Source: Mycolicibacterium agri (lineage in GTDB: Bacteria > Actinomycetota > Actinomycetes > Mycobacteriales > Mycobacteriaceae). From it: 64,000 nucleotides of DNA. Where the stretch lies: positions 26,810 to 90,809 of the forward strand of contig NZ_PDCP01000024.1 of assembly GCF_002553505.1 (NCBI RefSeq). Reading direction: 5' to 3'. Of the stretch, positions 1 to 8,456 are shown in pieces (position 1 is the stretch's first letter; each line of letters starts with the position of its first letter). Both the position numbers and the translations under genes were made by a program. The notes under the pieces were generated by a model that worked only from the letters and a program-made list of their open reading frames with translations, made no database searches and was not told the DNA's origin.

Positions 1-638
1 GGCCCGTGCACGGTCGCCGGTGTGATGACCTCGTGGCCGGCGACCAGTTTCACCGCGAACACCACGAACGTGACGAACAGCACCACCGTCAGCACCGCCT
101 GGATGCGGTGGATCATTTCGTAGCCGAAGAACCCGACCACGCCCTGCACGCCCAGCACGATCAGCACCGCGCCCCAGAATGGGATGCCCAGCAGCACGGC
201 GAGGGCTTCGCCGCCGAACAGGCCTACCAACGCATCCCATGCGATCGACGAAAGCCATTGCAGCGCACCGGGAAGCACGACCCCGCCGCCGAAAGCCATC
301 CGCGAATTCGGCAGCTGGGCCGTTCCGGTGCGGGGACCCCACGTGGACAGGTATGCCACCACCAGCGACCCCAGCACGGTGCCGATCAGCATCGCGAGCA
401 TGCCCAACCAGAACCCGAGGCCCAGCGCGATCGCGAGGGCACCGGTGAACACGCCGGTCAGCGTCACCTGCGGCGCGAACCACACGGTGAACAGCCGGCG
501 CGGGCTGCCGTAGCGCTGGTCTTCGCGCACCGGCGCGATGCCGTGCGTCTCGACCGACAGATCGCCGGTGCCCGACGGCGTGTGTCCGGTGAAGGTCGCT
601 GCGGTGAGCGCGCTGCCGGAACGGTTCCCTTGCGTCAT
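1..638 (-). CDS. NCS1-family (purine/cytosine-type) permease, N-terminal part
   Basis: The minus frame opens with ATG at 638 and stays open to the window edge, giving about 212 residues with no stop, so the C-terminal half lies outside. After a roughly 50-residue cytoplasmic N-terminus come several hydrophobic helices. The stretch PNSRMAFGGG between helices 2 and 3 is typical of the nucleobase:cation symporter-1 (CodB/purine-cytosine permease) family. The predicted role is proton- or sodium-coupled uptake of a nucleobase or a related heterocycle across the inner membrane. It is transcribed in the same direction as the GntR gene upstream (24-bp gap), so that regulator may control it. The substrate cannot be read from the fragment. 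Confidence 0.8.
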   Translation of the reverse strand, partial: MTQGNRSGSALTAATFTGHTPSGTGDLSVETHGIAPVREDQRYGSPRRLFTVWFAPQVTLTGVFTGALAIALGLGFWLGMLAMLIGTVLGSLVVAYLSTWGPRTGTAQLPNSRMAFGGGVVLPGALQWLSSIAWDALVGLFGGEALAVLLGIPFWGAVLIVLGVQGVVGFFGYEMIHRIQAVLTVVLFVTFVVFAVKLVAGHEVITPATVHG

Positions 639-662
639 GGCGTCCATTCGATCATGACCAGG

Positions 663-1397
663 TCAATCGGCCGACAGAGCCTCGCTGTCCTTTGCTCGGG
701 CGGTGCGCCCGTCGGACAGCACCGCCATCACCTCGGCGCGGGCCTCCTCGATGTGGGCCGCCATGGCCGCGGCGGCCGCGTCGGGGTCGCGCCTGGTGAT
801 CGCGTCGATCACCGAGCCGTGCCCGCGGATCGACGACTCGTAGATCACCGCGAAGTCGTAGTGCTCCAGCCGTGCCGAAACCGCCGCGCGCACGTCCTCG
901 ACGACCTGGCTGAGCATGCTGTTGGCGCTGATGCGCGCGACGGCGAGATGGAACTCGGAGTCGGCGCGCCGGAACGAGTGCACGTCGCTGCTCGACTCCA
1001 ACGCCGACTGGCATTCCTTGAGCCGCTGGATGTCTGAGGCGGCCACGCGTTCGGCTGCCAACCGCGCCGCCATCGTTTCGACGGCAAGACGCAGCTCGAA
1101 GGCCTCGGTGATCTTCCTGTCGTACTCACTGGGGTCCTGCCAATCGGTCAGCGAGGGCGATACGGTCGTGCCGCTGCTGCCGCGCTTCGTGACGAGCAGC
1201 CCCTCCCCCTGCAGGACCCGTAACGCCTCGCGGACAGTCACCCGTGAGACACCCATTTCCTCGGCCAGCGCCCGCTCGGCGGGCAGCCGATCGCCGGGCA
1301 GCAACACCCCCAACGCCATGGCGCGCCGGATCCGATCGACCACCGCGGCATAGGCAGGCGGCGTATCGAGCGGCCTCAGCAGAAACTCGTCCGGCAT
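663..1397 (-). CDS. GntR/FadR-subfamily transcriptional regulator
   Basis: A 244-residue protein. The N-terminal winged helix-turn-helix has the GntR pattern (PGDRLPAERALAEEMGVSR, then TVREALRVLQGEGLL at about residues 35-70). An all-helical C-terminal FCD-type ligand domain follows, with conserved Asp/His positions. I chose ATG 1397 (MPDEF). A GTG at 1431-1433 in the same frame would add 12 residues but leave only 18 bp to the divergent dehydrogenase start. The gene lies between the NCS1 permease (downstream) and the divergent amine/alcohol cluster, so it is the likely repressor of one or both. The effector is unknown; FadR-type regulators usually bind small carboxylates. Confidence 0.85.
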   Translation of the reverse strand: MPDEFLLRPLDTPPAYAAVVDRIRRAMALGVLLPGDRLPAERALAEEMGVSRVTVREALRVLQGEGLLVTKRGSSGTTVSPSLTDWQDPSEYDRKITEAFELRLAVETMAARLAAERVAASDIQRLKECQSALESSSDVHSFRRADSEFHLAVARISANSMLSQVVEDVRAAVSARLEHYDFAVIYESSIRGHGSVIDAITRRDPDAAAAAMAAHIEEARAEVMAVLSDGRTARAKDSEALSAD

Positions 1398-1451
1398 CTC
1401 TTGAAGGCTACCGCGCTTGGCTCTATTGTCCACTGGTATGAAAGGCAGACC

Positions 1452-2651
1452 ATGGCTTTAGGCGCGTCCATCGGCCCCTTCACCAACCACCTCCCGGTGC
1501 GCATCACGTTCGGTGAAGGAACCGCTCTCCGCCTTCCCGAAATCGTCTCCGGCGCCGGGGCTTCCACGGTCCTGCTGCTCACCGACGAGAGCGCCGAGGC
1601 CTACAACCCGGCGGTGGCACGAGTGCTGGAGGTGCTGCGCGAATCCGGGCTGACTGTCAGCCGGATGGAAAAGCCGGCCGGTGAACCGACCATCGACATG
1701 GTCGACGCCGCGACGTCACGCATGCGCGCCGAACGCACCGACGCGGTGATCGCGCTCGGCGGCGGATCGGTGATCGACACCGCGAAGGCCGCGCGGCTCT
1801 GCCATCAGCTCGGCACGACCTTCACCGAGTTTCTCGCCGGCGAACGGGTCTACCCGGCCCCGTCGGTTCCGTTGCTCGCGGTGCCGACCACGGCGGGCAC
1901 GGGCTCGGAGGTTTCCGGTGGTTCGGTGGTCTCCGATCCCCGCGCCGGACGGAAGGCCGGAATCGCGCATCCCAACCTGCGGCCGCAGTACGCCCTGGTC
2001 GATCCGGAGTTGACGTTGAGCATGCCGCCCACGATGACGGCAAATACCGGAATCGACGCTCTCGCACAGGCCATCGCCGCTACGATCGCCAAGGTTCGCA
2101 CGCCGATCGGCGACGCGATCGCCCTGGAAGCCGTCCACCTGATGGGGAATTCACTGCTTGCCGCATACCGCGACGGCAACGACGCCGTTGCGCGGTCGAA
2201 CATGTCCTGCGGCAGCATGATGGCCGGGCTGGCGATGAACATTTCGGACTGTTCCGCCGAGCACTCGCTTGGCCAGGCCATCGGCGGACTGACCGGTGCG
2301 GCGCACGGCCTCACGATCGGCCTCGTGTTCGCCGAAACGCTGGAACGCGAACGGCGCTTCGTGGCAGGCCAACTCGAGCGCGTCGCCGATGCGTGGGGCC
2401 TGCCCGACGATGGCAGCGGGGACGGTTCACGGCTGGTGACTGCCGTCCGCTCGCTGCTCGCCGATCTGCAGTTCCCGGTGCTGAGCGATCTCGGGCTGAC
2501 CGCCGACGACCTCGACCGGCTCACCGACCTGGCGTTGGCCGACTACTTCATCACGATGTCGCCCGAGCCGTGGACCCGCACCGAGGTGCGCGACGCGTTC
2601 GCCACCGCCCTGTCCCTGCACGACCGACAACTCACCACCGCATCGGGTTAG
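1452..2651 (+). CDS. iron-type (group III) alcohol dehydrogenase family protein
   Basis: A 399-residue protein starting at ATG 1452, with a GAAAGG ribosome site six bases upstream; an in-frame TTG at 1401 is less likely because it overlaps the divergent regulator. It has the Fe-ADH nucleotide motif GGGSVIDTAKA (about residue 99) and PTTAGTGSEV (about 138). The family metal site is Asp-His-His-His. Here Asp202, His271 and His285 are present, but the first His is Gln206 (DALAQA instead of DALxHA). It may therefore use a different metal or none, as in some maleylacetate-reductase-like relatives. Expected chemistry is NAD(P)-linked alcohol/aldehyde or keto-acid interconversion. It is followed after 7 bp by the monooxygenase, so probably one operon. 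Confidence 0.82.
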   Translation: MALGASIGPFTNHLPVRITFGEGTALRLPEIVSGAGASTVLLLTDESAEAYNPAVARVLEVLRESGLTVSRMEKPAGEPTIDMVDAATSRMRAERTDAVIALGGGSVIDTAKAARLCHQLGTTFTEFLAGERVYPAPSVPLLAVPTTAGTGSEVSGGSVVSDPRAGRKAGIAHPNLRPQYALVDPELTLSMPPTMTANTGIDALAQAIAATIAKVRTPIGDAIALEAVHLMGNSLLAAYRDGNDAVARSNMSCGSMMAGLAMNISDCSAEHSLGQAIGGLTGAAHGLTIGLVFAETLERERRFVAGQLERVADAWGLPDDGSGDGSRLVTAVRSLLADLQFPVLSDLGLTADDLDRLTDLALADYFITMSPEPWTRTEVRDAFATALSLHDRQLTTASG

Positions 2652-2658
2652 GAATCGA

Positions 2659-4317
2659 TTGACCAGCCAGCAACTTTCCCGCCAACGCGCCGACGACCGC
2701 GTCGACGTGGTGATCGTCGGCGCCGGCTTCGCCGGGCTGTACATGCTGCACCGGATTCGCGGGCTCGGCATGACCGCGCGCGTGCTGGAACGCGGCGACG
2801 ACGTCGGCGGCACGTGGTACTGGAACCGCTACCCCGGCGCCCGCTGCGACATCGAAAGCATCGACTACTCCTACTCGTTCGACGAAAGCCTGACGCGGGA
2901 GTGGCGGTGGACAGAGCGCTACGCGACCCAACCCGAGATCCTGGCCTACCTGCAACATGCCGCCGACCGCTTCGATCTACGCAGGGACATCACGTTCAAC
3001 ACGACGGTGCTGACCGCCGACTGGGACGACGCCGCCAACGCATGGACGCTGCGCTGCGACACCGGCGACACTGTGCGCGCCACTTACTGCGTGATGGCCA
3101 CCGGATGCCTGTCGGTGGTCAAGCAACCGGACTTCCCCGGCCTGAGCGACTTCGCCGGCGAGTGGTACCACACCGGGCGGTGGCCGCACCAGCCGGTCGA
3201 TTTCACCGACAAGTCGGTCGCGGTGATCGGCACGGGTTCCTCCGGCATTCAGGTGATCCCACGCATCGCCGCTGTCGCGCGCCAGTTGTATGTCCTGCAG
3301 CGCACCCCCAACTACAGCATGCCCGCGCAGAACCGCCCGCTCGACGAGGTCGAACTCGAAGCGGCGATCGCGACCTTCGCCGAGCGCCGCAAGATCTGTG
3401 AGTACTCCGACGCCGGTGTGCCGCACCCGCCTCCGACGCAGTCGACGTTCGAGGTGTCGCCCGATGAGCGGCGCGCCCGCTTCGAGGAAGGCTGGCAGCG
3501 CGGCGGAATCAACGCGCTGTCCGCTGCGTTCACCGATTTCTTCACGAACGAGGCCGCCAACAAGGAAGCCCAAGACTTCGCGCGCGCCAAGATCCGCCAG
3601 ATCGTGCGCGACCCGCACACCGCCGAACTGCTGTGTCCCAATCACCACATCGGCACCAAGCGCACCTGTGTGGACATCGGCTACTTCGAGACCTACAACC
3701 GCGACAACGTCGAACTCATCGACGTGCGCGCACATCCCATCAGCCGGATCACGCGCACCGGAATCCAGCTGTCCGACCGGCATCTGGACGTCGACGGCAT
3801 CGTGTTCGCCATCGGATACGACGCCATCACCGGCGCGCTCGCCGACATCGACATCCGCGGCACCGGCGGCCGCCTGCTGCGCGACTACTGGGCCAACGGG
3901 CCCCGCACGCTGCTTGGCCTGCAGATCGCAGGCTTCCCCAACCTGTTCACGATCACCGGTCCCGGCAGCCCGTCGGTGTTGAGCAACATGGTCGTGTCCA
4001 TCGAACAGCACGTGGACTGGATCTCCGACTGCCTTCGCCATCTCCGCGAATCCGGGTTCAACCGCATCGAAGCGTCACCCGAGGCCGAGCAGCGGTGGAT
4101 GGAGCACGTCGCCGAGCTCGCCGCCGAAACTCTCTACCCCCAGGCGAATTCGTGGTACGTCGGCGCAAACATTCCCGGCAAGCCACGAGTGCTCATGCCG
4201 TACGTGGCGGGCTGCGGCCAGTACCGGCACGAATGCGAGCAGGTCGTCAAGAACGGTTACGACGGATTCATCCTCGGCGCCGGTCCGATCACGGTCAGCG
4301 AAGGGGCGCGCACATGA
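2659..4317 (+). CDS. type I Baeyer-Villiger monooxygenase (cyclohexanone/phenylacetone monooxygenase-like)
   Basis: A 552-residue protein, normal for the family, starting with TTG at 2659, with AGGA five bases upstream. It has an N-terminal FAD Rossmann motif GAGFAG (about residues 13-18). The diagnostic fingerprint FxGxxxHxxxWP is seen as FAGEWYHTGRWP from Phe165. A second NADPH Rossmann motif, GTGSSG, lies near residue 193. It is predicted to insert oxygen next to a ketone carbonyl using FAD, NADPH and O2, giving an ester or lactone in the cytosol. Some relatives hydroxylate amines or sulfides. The stop overlaps the next start (ATGA), so it is coupled to the GlnA-like gene. The substrate is not predictable. 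Confidence 0.88.
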   Translation: MTSQQLSRQRADDRVDVVIVGAGFAGLYMLHRIRGLGMTARVLERGDDVGGTWYWNRYPGARCDIESIDYSYSFDESLTREWRWTERYATQPEILAYLQHAADRFDLRRDITFNTTVLTADWDDAANAWTLRCDTGDTVRATYCVMATGCLSVVKQPDFPGLSDFAGEWYHTGRWPHQPVDFTDKSVAVIGTGSSGIQVIPRIAAVARQLYVLQRTPNYSMPAQNRPLDEVELEAAIATFAERRKICEYSDAGVPHPPPTQSTFEVSPDERRARFEEGWQRGGINALSAAFTDFFTNEAANKEAQDFARAKIRQIVRDPHTAELLCPNHHIGTKRTCVDIGYFETYNRDNVELIDVRAHPISRITRTGIQLSDRHLDVDGIVFAIGYDAITGALADIDIRGTGGRLLRDYWANGPRTLLGLQIAGFPNLFTITGPGSPSVLSNMVVSIEQHVDWISDCLRHLRESGFNRIEASPEAEQRWMEHVAELAAETLYPQANSWYVGANIPGKPRVLMPYVAGCGQYRHECEQVVKNGYDGFILGAGPITVSEGART

Positions 4318-5705
4318 CGGTGAACACCTCACCAGCCGAAGTCGCCGAGCACTTGAAGGCCGACGGGATCTCCACCGTCGTGGTGGGCGGCTGCGACACC
4401 CATGGCGTCATGCGCGGCAAGCGAATTCCGATCGGGCAGCTCCCGACGGTGCTCGACCATGGCCTGCCGATCTGTGACGTGTTCTGGGTGATGCATGTCG
4501 ATGAGTCGGACCTGGTGACGCGACCCGACAACTACAGCGGCTACTTCCCCACCGAAACCCAGGGTTACCCGGACATCCACGCCGTCCCCGACATCGACAG
4601 CGTCCGGATCATCCCGTGGCATCCGAACACCGCGCTGATGCTGTGCGACTGGGAACTGCCTGATGGCCGTGGGCCCGTTCCGATTTCGCCCCGCAGTGTG
4701 CTTCGTCAGGTCGTCGCCCGCGCCCGCGAGATGGGCTACGAACCGATGAGCTCACTGGAGTTGGAGTTCTACCTGCTGCGCGAAAAAGCCGGGACGGCGC
4801 ACCACAAGCGACCCGATGAACTCGTTCCGCTGCAGGATGTGCCGAGCACCTACGGCGTGGTGATGGGCTCGCTGCAGGAAGACATCGGCTCGATCATCCG
4901 CTCGCAGATGCTCGAGTTCGGTCTTCCGATCGAGGCGTGCAATCCCGAAACCGGCCCGGGACAGTTCGAGATCACGCTGCGCTACGGGCCCAGCCTGCCG
5001 TCCACCGACAACGCGTTTCTTTTCAAGTCGGGCGTCAAAGAGATTGCCGCGCAGAACGATCTGCTGGCCACGTTCATGGCTAAACCCACGACCAGTTGGG
5101 CGGGCAACAGCTGCCACGTACACATCAGCCTGCGCGACGAGCAGGACCGCGGCGTCTTCCACGACCCCACCGCACCCGAGGAACTGTCCACCACCATGCG
5201 GCATTTCGCCGGCGGAGTGCTGAGCACGATGCGGGAATTCACCGCGTTGATGGCGCCGACGCCCAATTCCTATCGCCGGTTCGTGCCGTACTCGTGGGCA
5301 GGCACGACGGCCACCTGGGGTATCGACAACCGATCGGTCGGCCTGCGCGCCATCCGCGAGGGCGAGCACGGCACCCGCCTCGAGCATCGCCAGCCCGGTG
5401 GCGACGCCAACCCGTATCTGGCCACCGCCGCAACCCTCGCCGGAGGCCTGCACGGTCTGCTCAACAAGATCGACCCCGGTGAGCTCAACCAGGGCGACGT
5501 CTACAGCCAGCCAACCGACGAATTGCCCATGCTGCCAACGACCCTCGCCGAGGCGGTCGACCTGCTGGAAGCGAGCGAGGCGGCACGCGAATGGTTCGGC
5601 GACGACTTCGTCGACCACTACGTCCACATGAAGCGCGCCGAGGTGAAGGCCCAATCACTCGCGGTGACGGATTGGGAAGTGGCGCGGTATTTGGAGGCGA
5701 TGTAG
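4314..5705 (+). CDS. glutamine-synthetase-family gamma-glutamylamine synthetase-like ligase
   Basis: A 463-residue protein starting at ATG 4314 (ATGA overlap with the monooxygenase stop; AAGGGG seven bases upstream). The open frame extends far upstream, but only this start fits the operon. It shows the GS motifs ELEFYLL (two metal/glutamate-binding Glu), GPGQFEI, NSCHVHISL in place of the canonical NGMHVH, NSYRRFVP and NRSVGLR. An N-terminal CDTHGVMRGKRIP segment resembles PuuA/IpuC-type enzymes more than nitrogen-assimilating GlnA. The adenylylation-site region of GlnA1 is not recognisable. It probably ligates glutamate to an amine with ATP. Neighbouring amine/amino-acid permease and polyamine ABC genes support that. 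Confidence 0.8.
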   Translation: MTVNTSPAEVAEHLKADGISTVVVGGCDTHGVMRGKRIPIGQLPTVLDHGLPICDVFWVMHVDESDLVTRPDNYSGYFPTETQGYPDIHAVPDIDSVRIIPWHPNTALMLCDWELPDGRGPVPISPRSVLRQVVARAREMGYEPMSSLELEFYLLREKAGTAHHKRPDELVPLQDVPSTYGVVMGSLQEDIGSIIRSQMLEFGLPIEACNPETGPGQFEITLRYGPSLPSTDNAFLFKSGVKEIAAQNDLLATFMAKPTTSWAGNSCHVHISLRDEQDRGVFHDPTAPEELSTTMRHFAGGVLSTMREFTALMAPTPNSYRRFVPYSWAGTTATWGIDNRSVGLRAIREGEHGTRLEHRQPGGDANPYLATAATLAGGLHGLLNKIDPGELNQGDVYSQPTDELPMLPTTLAEAVDLLEASEAAREWFGDDFVDHYVHMKRAEVKAQSLAVTDWEVARYLEAM

Positions 5706-5748
5706 CTCTACCAGGCGCTACATGGGTGTGGAAAGGATCGGGTGTGCT

Positions 5749-7251
5749 ATGTCGGATACCAATGAGATCGGCACGCATGGTGAGTTCGCCACTGCGCCTC
5801 ATGGTGAGGTCAGTCCGGCGCAGGTGAGCTCCGAGCCCACCCTGCGCCGCGGCGCGATCGACTGGAAACAGGTCGCCATCTTATCGGTGGCCGGTTGCGG
5901 CCCGGCCTCGGTGATCGCACTGAACCTGCAATTCATGGGCCAGTTCGCCGGCGCAGCACTGGTCTTGGCGTTCGTACTGGTCTGGCCGGGAATCCTGTTG
6001 CTGGTCAACACCTTCGCCGAATTCTCCAAGAAACTGCCCACCTCCGGCGGGCTGTACACATGGAACTCCAAAGCCTGGGGCCCCAACGTCGGATTCGTCT
6101 ACGGCTGGATGTTCATCGGCGCCTACCTGGTCTTCTCAGCAGCCGGCTTCGCCGTCTTCGGCGGCTGGGTCGAAGAATGGCTGCACACCCAATTCGACAT
6201 CTCGGTACCGTGGTGGATCTTCACCTTCCTGGCCCTGACCTACGTCAGTACCCTGGCCTACCTGGGCATCAGCCAATCACTGCACGCCGCACTGGGTCTG
6301 CTCGCCTTCGAAATCGTCGTACTGCTGGTACTGGCGGCCTGGATCTTCATCTCCGGCCCGCAAACCGGCGGCAGCTTCGGCACCGCACCATTTGAAGTCT
6401 CCTCGGCCGGATCGCTGGCCCTGGGCGGGGTCGGACTGGCCATGACCTACGGCGTGCTCTCCCACGTCGGCATCGAAGAAGGCGCCACCCTAGGCCTAGA
6501 AGTCAAAGAACCCAAACGCCAAATCCCCCGCGGACTCTGGGTCGCCGCCGTCGCCGTGCCCGCCTTCTACATCCTGGTCTCCTACGCCATGGTCTACGGC
6601 TACGGCATCGACAAAATGACCGAATTCGGCGAAGACCCCGCACCACTGCAAACCATCGCCAACTCCTACTGGGGCCAATTCGGCCTAGCCATCGTCGTAC
6701 TGGCCACCCTCAGCAGCATCCTGGCCTTCAGCCAAACCGCATTCCTGGCCGGCGCCCGCGTGCTCTACACCCTCGGCCGCGAACGCGTCCTGCCCCAACG
6801 CCTCGGCGTGGTCTCCTCACGCCAAACCCCCGGCATCGCCATCGCAGTCATGGCCGCCATCTCCATGGCACTGGGCGTCCCACTGGCCTTCCTTGTCGGA
6901 CCCTTCAACGTCTGGGGCTACTTCGGATTCCTCATCTCCATCGCATTCCTGGTGTCCTACATCTGCACCAACTTCGGCCTGATCCGATACATGCGACGCA
7001 TCGGCGAATTCAAATGGTTCCGCCACGGCGTCCTAGGCCTCATCGGCTCCATCGTCTTCCTCTACCCCCTCTACAAAACCGTCTGGCCACTACAAACCGG
7101 CATCTACGGCGCCCTACCCTTCATCTACATCGCCTGGATCATCCTCGGCATCGCCCTACTGATCTACACCCTGCGCAAACGACCCGAAGTCATGCAACGC
7201 ATCGGCACATCACTCGCCGACACCGACGACCCACACACCAAACACCACTAG
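5749..7251 (+). CDS. APC-family amino acid/amine permease
   Basis: About 500 residues with some 12 hydrophobic segments. The N-terminal RGAIDWKQVAILSVAGCGPAS and the GLEVKEPKRQIPRG loop are typical of the APC superfamily (amino acid/polyamine/GABA transporters). ATG 5749 is preceded by GGAAAGGA about 11 bases upstream; an earlier in-frame ATG at 5722 has no ribosome site. It sits directly after the gamma-glutamylamine-synthetase-like gene, as PuuP sits beside PuuA, so amine uptake is the best guess. From about 6450 to the end, codons shift to A-ending forms (CTA, CAA, AAA) rare in neighbouring genes, suggesting a separate origin for this gene or its 3' half. Confidence 0.86.
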   Translation: MSDTNEIGTHGEFATAPHGEVSPAQVSSEPTLRRGAIDWKQVAILSVAGCGPASVIALNLQFMGQFAGAALVLAFVLVWPGILLLVNTFAEFSKKLPTSGGLYTWNSKAWGPNVGFVYGWMFIGAYLVFSAAGFAVFGGWVEEWLHTQFDISVPWWIFTFLALTYVSTLAYLGISQSLHAALGLLAFEIVVLLVLAAWIFISGPQTGGSFGTAPFEVSSAGSLALGGVGLAMTYGVLSHVGIEEGATLGLEVKEPKRQIPRGLWVAAVAVPAFYILVSYAMVYGYGIDKMTEFGEDPAPLQTIANSYWGQFGLAIVVLATLSSILAFSQTAFLAGARVLYTLGRERVLPQRLGVVSSRQTPGIAIAVMAAISMALGVPLAFLVGPFNVWGYFGFLISIAFLVSYICTNFGLIRYMRRIGEFKWFRHGVLGLIGSIVFLYPLYKTVWPLQTGIYGALPFIYIAWIILGIALLIYTLRKRPEVMQRIGTSLADTDDPHTKHH

Positions 7252-7261
7252 ATTCGACGAG

Positions 7262-8422
7262 GTGAGCGCCACACATACGGCGGACGGTCGGCCACGGGCG
7301 CGGGCACTCGGCATTGCCCCGCCCGGGCGGCCGGGACCGCACAACGCGATCACCGACGTCGACGGCGTCGAAGTCGGGGTGGTCACCTTGATCGAAGGCG
7401 ACGGTCCGCTCGTCGTGGGCAAGGGCCCCGTGCGCACCGGCGTCACGGCGATCCTGCCGCGCGGGCGTGACGGTGTCGGGCAGCCGTGCGCCGCGGGGTG
7501 GTACTCGCTCAACGGCAACGGGGAGATGACGGGCACCACCTGGATCGAGGAGGCCGGTTCGTTCAATCTGCCTGTGGTGCTGTCGAATACGCACGCGGTG
7601 GGTGACTGTCACACCGGTGTCATCCGCTGGGTCAACCGCGTCAACCCGTATCTGGCGCGCCAATGGCTGCTGCCGGTGTGCGCAGAGACCTGGGACGGGT
7701 ACCTCAACGACATCAACGGCGGCCACGTGCGCCCCGAGCATGTCGAAGCGGCGCTCGACACCGCTGCGCCGGGCCCGGTCGCGGAGGGTTCCGTCGGCGG
7801 CGGAACGGGCATGAACTGCTACGAGTTCAAGGGCGGCAACGGCACCGCGTCGCGGTTGGTCGAGTACGGCGAGACGACCTTCACCGTCGCGGCGTTCGTT
7901 CAGGCCAACTTCGGCTCGCGGGCCGAATTGACGGTCGCCGGAAGACATGTCGGTCCGCACCTGCTCGACGACAACCCTCTGGACAGCGACTGGTTCGAAA
8001 AAGACCTCGGCATCACACCGCCGCCGGGCGCGGGCTCCGTCATCGCCATCGTCGCCACCGATGCGCCACTTCTGCCCGGCCAGTGCAAGGCGTTGGCCAG
8101 ACGCGTGCCGCTGGGATTGGCCCGCACCGGAACCGCGGGCAGCCATTTCTCCGGTGACATCTTTCTGGCGTTCTCCACCGCCGAGGTGCCCGGACTCGCG
8201 AGCGCCTTTCCGATCGGCCCTGTCGGCGCCGACGAGTTCGGCACCATCTCCTTCGTGCCGTGGGGCCGGATGGACGACCTCTACACCGCCGTCGTGCAGT
8301 CGGTCGAGGAGGCGGTGCTCAACGCGCTCGTCGTCAACGACGACATGGTCGGCCGCGACGGGCACCGCTCGCCGCGGTTACCCCATGAGCGGTTGATGGC
8401 GCTTTTGAACGGGAAGACATAA
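7262..8422 (+). CDS. P1/S58-family self-processing aminohydrolase (DmpA/BapA-like)
   Basis: A 386-residue protein starting with GTG 7262, 10 bp after the permease; the only upstream purines touch the start, so it may be translated through coupling. It matches Ntn-type S58 enzymes: GGGTGMNCYEFKGG near residue 180 and the self-cleavage region GAG-SVIAIVATDAPL. By analogy to DmpA, the precursor would cut between Gly258 and Ser259, freeing Ser259 as the N-terminal nucleophile. Known relatives are D- or beta-aminopeptidases, amidases and nylon-oligomer hydrolases. In this cluster it could hydrolyse an amide such as a gamma-glutamylamide-derived product, which is inference. Confidence 0.85.
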   Translation: MSATHTADGRPRARALGIAPPGRPGPHNAITDVDGVEVGVVTLIEGDGPLVVGKGPVRTGVTAILPRGRDGVGQPCAAGWYSLNGNGEMTGTTWIEEAGSFNLPVVLSNTHAVGDCHTGVIRWVNRVNPYLARQWLLPVCAETWDGYLNDINGGHVRPEHVEAALDTAAPGPVAEGSVGGGTGMNCYEFKGGNGTASRLVEYGETTFTVAAFVQANFGSRAELTVAGRHVGPHLLDDNPLDSDWFEKDLGITPPPGAGSVIAIVATDAPLLPGQCKALARRVPLGLARTGTAGSHFSGDIFLAFSTAEVPGLASAFPIGPVGADEFGTISFVPWGRMDDLYTAVVQSVEEAVLNALVVNDDMVGRDGHRSPRLPHERLMALLNGKT

Positions 8423-8456
8423 TCGGAACGGAAGCGAAGATGAGCTAACGATCGGA

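Noticed and set aside
3633..4313. Upstream extension of the GlnA-like frame
   Set aside because: This part is Arg/His/Pro-rich shadow of the monooxygenase gene; GS homology and a good ribosome site begin at 4314.
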